From Chenopodium formosanum (Eukaryota > Streptophyta > Magnoliopsida > Caryophyllales > Amaranthaceae), in NCBI GenBank assembly GCA_024500155.1, contig CM044857.1:42674001-42738000 (forward strand): a stretch of DNA of 64,000 nucleotides, given 5' to 3'. Positions 49,073-57,600 of this stretch are shown here, in pieces. The stretch's first letter is position 1, and each line of letters starts with the position of its first letter. A program made the translations under genes and the position numbers. The notes beneath the pieces are model-generated. The model made no database searches. It was given only the letters and a program-made list of their open reading frames with translations, and was not told the DNA's origin.

Positions 49073-50272
49073 TAGCACTGTCAAAACGGTTTGACAGTTC
49101 GGTTTTGGTTCGGTTTGAAATCGGTTCGGTATTTAATCGGGTTGGTTTGGAATCGGTTTAATTGTCTCACGGGTCGGTTTTGGTTCGGTTTAAATAGTTA
49201 TCGGTTCGATTCGGTTTCGGTTTATTCTTAAGCGGTTTTAATCCGGTTCGGGTTGTAAACAGTCCGGGTAGTAAACGGTTCGGTGCAGACGGGTTGCGGT
49301 TTGTTAACGGTACGGTGTAAACGGTTTTTATCCCGGTTCAAACAGTTTCGGGTTAGAAACAGTTCGGTTCTTTTTTGGTTCAGTTTATAACTGGTTCAGT
49401 TCTTTTTCAGTTCAGTTTTTAACTGGCTCGGTTATTTTTCGGTTCAGTTTATAACTGGTTCGGTTCTTCGATGGTTTAACCACTTTAACGTCATTCATAT
49501 CGGTTCCGTTTCAAGTTTACTAAATTACGGTTCGGGTCGGTTTTCGGTTTCAAAAAATAAATTGTTTATCGAGTTGTTTGGATTCGGGCAGTTAAATGGT
49601 TTTGGTTTGAAATTTGATAGTACTTGCTAACCTTTTGCGTTCACAAGTTTTATATAAAGTCGCGAATCATTTCATATTTAGGCATTATATTATAAACAAA
49701 TTCTCATTGATTTTATAAATACATATTATGTTCAGTTTCAAGTTTAGTCATACTGATCTTACTAGTTATATTCCCGTCAAAAAAAAAAGGTTTGTAAACG
49801 GTTCGATTTAATTATATTCCCGTCAAAAAAAAAAATCCATTTAATTATATAAAAAAGTTTGTAAACGGTTCGATTTAGAAGCGGTTTGGTTCATAAATGG
49901 TTCGGTTTATAACCAGTTCGGTTTACAATCAGTTCAGTTTTTAAATGGTTCGGTGCAAACGGGTAGCAATTTGCTAACAGTTCGGTGTAAGCGGTTTTTT
50001 TTCCAGTTTAAACGGTTTCGGGATGGAACCGGTTTCGGGTTAGATACGGTTCGGTTCTTTTTCGGTTCGGTTTATATTTGGTTCGGTTTGTTAACGGGTT
50101 CGGTTCTTATACGGTTTAACATTATTCGGGTCGATTCGATTTCGGGTTTACTAAAATACGGTTCGGGTCGGTTTCCGGTTTCAAAAAAATCGGTTTTTAG
50201 TCGGTTCGGTTCTCATTTGGGTCGGTCGGTTCGGGCAGTTAAACGGTTTCGGTTTGAAATTTGACAGCACTA
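49073..50272. mobile_element. Non-autonomous hAT-like element, 1200 bp, with 8-bp TSD
   Basis: CATGTGAC is duplicated exactly at 49065-49072 and 50273-50280, the 8-bp target duplication typical of hAT. The ends TAGCACTGTCAAA and TAGTGCTGTCAAA (right end reversed) are inverted repeats with two mismatches. Nearly the whole interior consists of degenerate GGTTCGGTTT/AAACGGTT words, except for 49640-49790. An end-like sequence at about 49605-49632 (GGTTTGAAATTTGATAGTAC) resembles the right terminus, so the element may be a fusion of two copies. There is no transposase. Confidence 0.88.
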
Positions 50273-50453
50273 CATGTGACTGATTGTGACACAAACAATT
50301 ATTTTTTGAAAGCAATGGAGGAAGATAGGTCCTTTTATTTTAAGGAGAAGATAAGTGGTTCTCTCGAAAAAAAATAAAAATAAAAATAAAAAATAAAAAA
50401 CAAAAAACAAACTGTTGGGGCGATTACCATATTCAACCCTCATATAAATTTTT

Positions 50454-50821
50454 GGACAGTTTGTGAAAAACTACATTATAAAGATTTTTTTTGTGAGAAA
50501 CTACCAAATAAAAAAAATATTGTAAGAAACTACCTTATAAAAGGATAAATGTTGTAAGAGACTACCCTTGGTCGAAAAGTTATCATTGATTTTTATTTTC
50601 CGATGTTGATCATGTCACGTGCCAATTGAGAAAAAAGGAGGGAAATGGTGAATTAAAAGTCACGTGATTGGCACGTGATGTAGTCAGCGGTGACTTTCCG
50701 ACCAATGGTAGTCTCTTACGACATTTACCCTTTTATAAGGTAGTTTCTTACAACATTTTTTTAATTAAGTATTTTCTCACAAAAAAAATGTTTTATAAGG
50801 TAGTTTTTCACAAAAATGTCC
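50454..50821. mobile_element. Mutator-like MITE, 368 bp, with perfect 9-bp TSD
   Basis: TAAATTTTT flanks both ends exactly (50445-50453 and 50822-50830). The left end GGACAGTTTGTGAAAAACTA and the reversed right end GGACATTTTTGTGAAAAACT are long inverted repeats that extend inward through GTAAGAAACTACCTTATAAA-type words, giving a foldback about 150 bp deep per arm. The centre holds two CACGTG-like motifs. It is non-coding. Confidence 0.88.
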
Positions 50822-51149
50822 TAAATTTTTAGTAATATAATGTCTACATATTTAGACGCAATGATAATGCACATACATAAAATCCTTACTTCTAAGATTC
50901 TAATACATCACACTCTATACTTGTATTATATTCATTTCCTCTTAAAAGCTATAAATCTTTGAGAATATTACTTGGTAAAATTAAAATTCAAGTATCATAA
51001 CAAGAGGTCTTGGATTTCAATATTGGATCCATGGATTAGATAATTCAATTCAAACGTAACCAGACACGTACCTATTTATTTTCCGAGTCACTATGGCACG
51101 GACAAATTACAAGTCAATCATTAACGTAACATGTAACTAATCAAGTTGT

Positions 51150-52298
51150 GGATCTTTTACCATAATGACTAATTTTATAAATAAAGTATTTATCAAAACG
51201 GCTAATTATTAAATTTTTAATTCCAAAACTAGCTATATTATTGTTGACTTAAAAGGATATTGTCTATTTCTTATTTTACTTTGAACCGGCTACTTTTTTT
51301 TTTTTTTTTTTAAATTTTTTAAAAGCCTTGCGCAAACAGTCACTCATAATAAAATCTAATTTCATTATAAAAAAAAAATTTAAAAAAAACGAAAACCTAA
51401 ATTTTTGTTTAGAATTTATCACAAAAAGGATTTATGAGTAGTATTGTTCTATCAAAACAATAACCACAAATTATACGATGATAAGGGATTTAAAAATGAA
51501 GATATTGTTCATTTTTTCATGTCTGCTAATTGTATGCTTTTGCGGCTAACGTCGGCTAATTTTGAATATTGTTGAGTTTAATGTGCATAAAAGATCAGGC
51601 GTACTCGTACATATATTATATGTGATATATAATGACAGACAATGAATATGTTCGAAGAACTATTCTCAATTGCTTGATCTTATTCTTGCTCCTCTAATGT
51701 GAATATGGATCATCTTAGCTTATCTCGGATATAGTGGCTAATGAGGTTCCAATGCTCAAATGAGATGATAAAAAATGTTGATGAGAATAATAATTTTGAA
51801 GTTCTTGAATCTGACTTAGAAATTGAATATGAAGAGCCCTCACATTCAGATTTTATTGATCCTGTTCACTTTGAATATGATAATAAATAATAATTACGAA
51901 TTTAATTCTTCTCTAGATATTAGCCTTGATTATCAATTACACAAGGGTCAAGAGTTTGGTGACAAAGATAAATTTATTGATTATGTCACAAGATATGCTA
52001 TATATATGAACTTGGTTCATGGCAAGCTGCCAAGTAGTCGTGAAAAGGCATGATTATCAATTACTGGCCTTCAAATTTTCCAACAAATAAAAAACCAAAA
52101 AAAAAATTAAAAATAAACCCAAACAGACAAATTAAAATAAAAAATAACCTAAAAAAGTGAACCAAACCGGATCAATGAAAATAAGAAATAAATAGTTTTT
52201 CTTCCAAATCAATAATTTAGATAGTTTTGAAATTAAAATTTATAATTAGCCGTTTAGGTAAATACTTTTGTAGAATTAACCATTTTGATAAAAGATCC
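51150..52298. mobile_element. MULE with about 95-bp TIRs, internally deleted
   Basis: The left end (GGATCTTTTACCATAATGAC onward) matches the reversed right end (GGATCTTTTATCAAAATGGT) for about 95 bp, with TTTACC/ACGGCTAATTAT and CAAAACTA words in step. Flanks TCAAGTTGT (51141-51149) and TCAAATTGT (52299-52307) are a 9-bp duplication with one mismatch. Inside is the remnant of a MuDR-type transposase N-terminus. At 1.15 kb it must depend on a full-length relative. Confidence 0.88.
51774..52050 (+). pseudogene. MuDR-type transposase N-terminal remnant
   Basis: One frame gives an acidic stretch with NFEVLESDLEIEYEEPSHSD and stops at a TAA near 51890. A second frame continues with KGQEFGDKDKFIDYVTRYAI, which resembles the start of the plant MuDR domain (a G-x-x-F-x-x-K-x-x-F lead followed by YAI). 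Nothing of the catalytic core or zinc finger remains. Presence inside the TIRs of the 51150 element supports it being that element's own transposase. Confidence 0.6.
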
Positions 52299-52307
52299 TC
52301 AAATTGT

Positions 52308-52573
52308 CCCTATCTTTATTGTATCACTGTATCACCGAGTACAACATTATAATTTATTAGGTGAGTAATATCTACATTCTCTAGACACAAAAATGCATCG
52401 AACATCAACTTTATTGTCCTTTTCTAATGTTTCTTAGTTTTCTTTAAGTTCATTTTCAAAATCAAATCAATGCACCCAACATCATCTTATTCATAATTCA
52501 AATTTATTCCATAAATCCACTTAAGTACAACATTCTTACTTAAGTTTCATGCATAATTCATTGGACGTACATT
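52308..52573. other. Presumed 3' UTR and downstream of the storage protein-like gene
   Basis: AT-rich sequence between the MULE and the stop codon of the minus-strand exon. It should hold that gene's 3' UTR; no polyadenylation site was assigned. Confidence 0.4.
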
Positions 52574-52936
52574 TCAAAAAGAAGCTTTTGAAAGTGACAA
52601 CTGCTTAATAAATTCAACAAGAACAAGAACAGAATTAGTTGCAGCAACCGGTAAGAAAGTATCAGCCTCAGCCTCATTAGACTCAGCAGAACCACCACCG
52701 GCTAAATCGGAGAGAGCGCGAATGGTGATGTGGGGAACCCTTTGCTGGTGGCATACGAGTGCTACACCGGCACTTTCCATCTCGACCGGACTTAGCTTGA
52801 ATTTGTCAAAGAGAAAGCTTCTATAAGCTGCATTGTCTACGTAAATACTTGCACTTGCTCCTCTTAATACTGTGGTCACTTTGGGTGTTGTATCTAAGCA
52901 TGTGGTTGCATTCACACATTTCTCCAATTCTAAAGT
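52574..52936 (-). CDS. Last exon of a bark/vegetative storage protein-like gene (nucleoside phosphorylase fold)
   Basis: The exon starts after a TTGTCAG acceptor at 52936 and reads LELEKCVNATTCL, YVDNAAYRSFL, LSPVEMESAGVALV and ALSDLAGGGSAESNEA to a stop at 52574. These match the C-terminal part of plant bark storage proteins, relatives of the PNP/UDP phosphorylase (MTA/SAH nucleosidase) fold; the VEMES and SDLAGG stretches correspond to the nucleoside-binding and catalytic region in that fold. The family stores nitrogen in vacuoles; whether this copy is catalytic is unknown. Upstream exons are not in the window: a Ty3/gypsy LTR starts about 90 bp beyond the acceptor. The gene is either truncated or has an intron of more than 11 kb. 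Confidence 0.8.
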   Translation of the reverse strand, partial: TLELEKCVNATTCLDTTPKVTTVLRGASASIYVDNAAYRSFLFDKFKLSPVEMESAGVALVCHQQRVPHITIRALSDLAGGGSAESNEAEADTFLPVAATNSVLVLVEFIKQLSLSKASF

Positions 52937-53023
52937 CTGACAATGTAATATTCGTAGAATTGAATTTTCAACATTAGAAATATAATATAATACAAGTATT
53001 TATTTATTTTTTTAATTCATAAG

Positions 53024-53464
53024 TGTATGGGATGATATTTGAGTATGACCGATATCTTGTGAAAACACGTGACCAGGTTCCAATAATTATAAGAGGATGC
53101 TGATATGTTCCAGAAAGAAGACATGTCGGCTTGCCGGAATTCAACACGTGGCAACAGAAGCTCGACACTTGGCACAAAAGGCTCTGCATGGATGAGAGCC
53201 ACCTGTCAAGGTAAACTATTATAAATAGTAGGTAAGACCTCATTAATGAGGATATTAATTACACTTTCTCTCTCTCTCTACTTTCTCTCTCTTATTTATC
53301 TTCTTCTCTCTTAAACACCTTCTGACTTTATCATCGGAGTGGTTATCCCCGGACCACCTCGGGGTTAGCTAACTTCTTCTCATTGTGTAGGTTCTCAGCT
53401 TGCCGATAGGAGTATCAGGATCTCAGGTCCGAATTCTTGGGGAAGTCAGGATCAGACAGAAACA
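53024..53464 (+). repeat. 5' LTR of the Tat-type element
   Basis: The right edge is set by ...AGAAACA followed three bases later by the primer-binding site. The left edge is taken at TGTATGGGATG, giving TGT..ACA ends and about 441 bp; TGATATTTGAG at 53034 is an alternative. A TATA box at 53220 and a CT-rich leader lie inside. Without the 3' LTR the borders remain provisional. Confidence 0.6.
53220..53227 (+). promoter_or_regulatory. LTR TATA box
   Basis: TATAAATA in the LTR, followed by GTAGGTAAGACC and a (CT)n leader, fits the U3/R boundary of a plant LTR. The transcript should start about 30 bp downstream, near 53250. Confidence 0.6.
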
Positions 53465-53467
53465 ATT

Positions 53468-53485
53468 TGGCGCTAGAAGGAGGGG
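53468..53485 (+). other. Primer-binding site
   Basis: TGGCGCTAGAAGGAGGGG starts with TGG, the complement of a tRNA CCA end, three bases after the LTR. It fits the tRNA-Arg type reported for Ogre elements, rather than the iMet type seen in the TRIM at 25555. The tRNA identity is from memory of the family and was not checked. Confidence 0.7.
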
Positions 53486-53548
53486 ATAGTTGATCACTTC
53501 TATCGCCTAAGAACCTCACACAAAAACATTCATATAACAACGATAACC

Positions 53549-54628
53549 ATGGCCGGAAACAATGGAATACCAGTAGAACAACCCCAGGTGGAAATAGTAG
53601 ATGAAACCCATACCCTAGAGGGTAATCAATTCCATATGCCGATAACTCCCCCTGCAGAAGGAGGAGAGGCAGAGGATCCTATGGCGGCATTCACTCCAGA
53701 TGAGTTGGAAACAGCCGCAAGGGTGATGAGTGCAATGAGTAGAAAGAGAAAGGAGGCTGAGGCGGCACGGGCTGAAAGAGAAGCTGCCCAGGCCGATAGA
53801 GGAACATCGCACCGTCACCAGGAGGAACAACACAATCAGTTGGAGAACTCGTCGAGGAGACCCCGACATGAGTCGCCGATAAGATCGCATACAACATCAC
53901 GGCGGGTTGAACAATCCTCAAGTCACGTTGTGAGTACTGGAACTCAGCAGCAGAGAAGTTCACAAGTAGAGGGTCAAGCAGTGCGCACAGTGATGCAGTT
54001 AAGGGCATCTCCATTTGCCCAGCACGTCTTGGATCAGCCAATGGAAAAGGTGAAAATGACGACTTGTCGGTATGATGGAAGAGGGGATCCGGCAAGATTC
54101 ATAACGTCCTATGAGGGACACATGATGCTATACACTAACTCGGATGCAGTCTGGTGTAAAGTCTTTCCGACAACTCTGATTGGGGCTGCAGCCGATTGGT
54201 TTAACAACCTTGAAGTCGGGTCAGTAGATAGCTTTGAAAGATTGACTGAGATGTTTGTAGGTCAGTATGTCAGTAACAGCGTGAGGCAGAGAACCTCTGG
54301 AGAATTGATGGCTGTGGAGCAGAAACCGGATGAATCTTTGAGGGATTATATCAGGCGATTTAACAATGAGGCAAACACCATTCCGAAATTGCAACAGGAA
54401 ATAGCTGTGATGGCTTTAATGAATGGATTGATTGATTCGGATTTTAAGAGGTATCTTACAAGGAAGAACCTGCCGACACTGGCAGCGGCATTCAGCAAAG
54501 CTCATGATTATATAAAGAGTGAGGAATTAATGAAGACAAGTAGCAGACATGTCACTGCCGGAAAGGGGCAAAGTCAGTATGAAGGGACCTCGTCTGGAGG
54601 AAGCAGGCCGAGAGCTCCTGCCCCATGA
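53549..54628 (+). CDS. gag: Gag protein of the Tat-type element
   Basis: The start is the ATG in an ACCATGG context. Residues 1-160 are charged and low in complexity (Ala/Arg/Glu rich). Residues 165-330 form the Retrotrans_gag domain with CRYDGRGDPARFI, AADWFNNLE, FVGQYV and LRDYIRRFNNEA motifs. The frame ends at TGA (54626-54628), but the same frame remains open through the next ATG at 54674 and the whole of pol. A CCHC-like knuckle (CMFHRDVGHYTEEC) that belongs to gag in this lineage lies after the stop. The TGA therefore splits what is normally one polyprotein; it differs by one C-to-T change in a CpG from an Arg codon. Confidence 0.9.
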   Translation: MAGNNGIPVEQPQVEIVDETHTLEGNQFHMPITPPAEGGEAEDPMAAFTPDELETAARVMSAMSRKRKEAEAARAEREAAQADRGTSHRHQEEQHNQLENSSRRPRHESPIRSHTTSRRVEQSSSHVVSTGTQQQRSSQVEGQAVRTVMQLRASPFAQHVLDQPMEKVKMTTCRYDGRGDPARFITSYEGHMMLYTNSDAVWCKVFPTTLIGAAADWFNNLEVGSVDSFERLTEMFVGQYVSNSVRQRTSGELMAVEQKPDESLRDYIRRFNNEANTIPKLQQEIAVMALMNGLIDSDFKRYLTRKNLPTLAAAFSKAHDYIKSEELMKTSSRHVTAGKGQSQYEGTSSGGSRPRAPAP

Positions 54629-54673
54629 AGGGGAGGAGGAAGTCGGCAAGATTCCAGACCGACAAGGCTGCCA

Positions 54674-57600
54674 ATGAGATATAGCACCTACACTCCCTTG
54701 AATACACCAAGGGCGGCAATCTACTCAGTAAACCAGAACAGAGAAGATTGGTCGAGGCCGATTCCCATGAAGGCAAGGCCAAGGAATGTAAAGAAGTATT
54801 GTATGTTCCATAGGGATGTGGGGCATTATACGGAGGAGTGTACACAATTGAAGGACAACATTGAGGAATTGATCAGGAAAGGGCACTTAACACTATACCG
54901 GTTGAATGCCGGCAGAAATCAGCAACCGGCACAAGCTGTTGAGAGGCAACAGATGGAAGCAAGACCTGAAAGAACTCAAGGAAGAATAGTCCGACAAGGG
55001 GACGCAGGAGTACCACCGTTATCTACTGGAAGAGTAGATGTAATAACGGGAGGACCGATTCATGGAGGGACAATTAGTGGGGCAAAGAAGCATTTGGCGG
55101 AACACCGACATCTAGTTTGTGCTTTGGACGTAGACAACCGTCCTCGGCCGGCGTCAATACCACAAGTTGTGTTTACAGAGGAAGATGCACGAGGTGTAGT
55201 ATTCCCGCATGACGATCCGTTAGTCCTGATAACCAAGATAAATGGGGCTGACATCAAAAGAGTACTGGTAGATGGGGGTAGTTCAGCAAATGTGTTGTTT
55301 GTGCAAGCTTTTAATGAGATGAATATAGGAAGGCAATATTTAAAGCCGGTATCGTATCCAGTGATTGGGTTTAATGGGTCGACTGTAAGGCCAGAAGGGA
55401 GCATTGTGTTGCCCGTAAGGATGGGTGATGGACCACAGGCAAGAGATGTGATGGCAGAGTTTCTGGTGGTGGATGTCAAGTCAGCTTACAACGCAATTAT
55501 CGGCAGACCGATAATTCACGACATGCAGGCCGTTGTGTCAACTTACCATCTAGCAATAGCATATGTGTCGAATTTAGGTGCTGTGGAGAAGGTGTATGGG
55601 GGACAGGTTATGTCAAAAGCCTGTTATGTTACAGCTTTGAAGAACCCAGTTGGTAGTGTTACGATACCATGTAACCCAATAAGGGAAGGTGAGCCGACAG
55701 TTCAGGATTTAACCATGAAAAACTTTGATGCAAGACTTGAGGAAACACCAAGGCCGTTACCGGGGGGAGAAACCATCCAAGTTGAACTGCAACCAGGCGA
55801 CCCGAGTAGGACAGTGAAGGTTGGGGCTGATATGGATGTGGACACTAGGTGTAACCTGATAAGCTTGCTGCGTGAAAATGCCGACGTCTTTGCGTTCTCG
55901 GCCAGTGAGATGCCGGGAATACATCCAGAAGTAATGGAGCATAAGTTGAACGTTGACAGAAAGTTCAGGCCGGTAAGGCAAAAGAAGCGCAATTTCTCAA
56001 CTGAGAAGATAGAAGCAATACAGGCTGAAGTAAATAAACTCTTAGCAGCAGGGTTCATTGAGCCTTGCACATATCCAGAGTGGCTGGCGAATGTAGTAAT
56101 GGTGAGAAAGCCAACAGGGAAGTGGCGAATGTGCGTGGATTTCACAGATCTGAATAAGGCTTGCCCTAAGGATTGCTACCCACTACCCCGGATAGACAGA
56201 TTAGTAGACTCAACCTCTGGTCATGCCATGCTTAGTTTTCTGGATGCATTTTCAGGATATCATCAAGTCAGCATGCATAAGGCTGACAGGAATAAAACGG
56301 CTTTTATAACAGATGTTGGTGTATATTGTTATAAGGCAATGTCGTTTGGGTTGAAAAATGCAAGGGCAACCTACCAGAAATTGGTAGACAAGATTTTTGA
56401 GAAGCAGAAGGGACGGAATGTTGAGGTGTATGTGGATGATACGATAGTGAAGAGCAAGGAAAAAGGAAACCATATAGCAGATTTGAGAGAAACATTTGAG
56501 ACTTTAAGGAAATATCAGATGAAGTTAAATCCGGAGAAGTGTGTTTTTGGAGTTAGATCAGGGAAGTTTTTAGGCTTCATGGTCAGTGAACGGGGGATAG
56601 ATGCGAATCCAGATAAGGTGAATGCGGTACTTCAAATGAAACAACCAAAAACCATTCGTGATATACAGAGGTTAACTGGCAGGATGGCAGGGTTAACCAG
56701 GTTTATCAGCAAGTCAGCTGATAAGGCACTTCCGTTCTTTATGGTACTAAGAAAGAACAAGGCATTCGAGTGGGGAAAAGAACAAAGTGATGCCCTAGAA
56801 GTAGTAAGGAATCATCTTAGGTCTCTTCCCACGATTGCCAGGCCCGAGAGGGGAGAAGTGTTGCAATTATACATTTCGACGTCGCCAAAAACGGTAGCAG
56901 CCGTTTTGTTAGTAGAAAGGAAGAAACAACAACAGCCGATATTCTTTGTCAGTCATGTTTTGAATGCGGCAAAGCGTAGATATCCAGTGATAGAAAAAAT
57001 GGCGTTAGCGGTAATAGTGGCAGCCAGGAAGTTGAGGCCTTACTTTGATGCACATCCAATAGAGGTGCTTACTAATCATCCCTTAGAGAAATCGTTGCGT
57101 AAAATGGATACATCTGGCATATTATTGGCATGGGCAGTCGAGTTGTCGGAATATGAGATAGGCTACAAGCCAAGAACATCAATTAAGGCTCAAGCGTTGT
57201 CTGATTTTATTGTTGAAACCACATACACCGATGAAGAGGAAGAATTGGGAACATGGCAGGTATCAGTTGATGGATCGGCTACGGCAACGGGGGCAGGGGC
57301 AGGAATTGTGATAACGGCTCCAGATGGGAGAATGTTTGAATATGCCATGAATTTTAAGTTCAAGGCAACAAATAATGAAGCCGAGTACGAAGCCGCGGTG
57401 GCCGGAATGCAATTGTCAATAGCAGCAGAAGCAAAACGGCTAGTTTTGACAACTGATTCTCAGCTGGTATCAAGTCAATTTAGTGGCGAGTATGAAACTC
57501 GAGAGCCGACAATGGTGAAATATTTGGAGAAGATGAAGCAGTTAGCAGCTCAGCTGCAGTACTTTGAGATCAAATTAGTTCCGAGATTGAAAAATGCTCA

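Noticed and set aside
49953..50264. 103-residue Arg/Phe/Gly-rich open frame
   Set aside because: Translation of GGTTCGGTTT repeats in the hAT-like element.
49073..50272. Centromeric or telomere-like satellite
   Set aside because: The decamer words are irregular and the block is bounded by inverted ends and an 8-bp target duplication, so it is a transposon.
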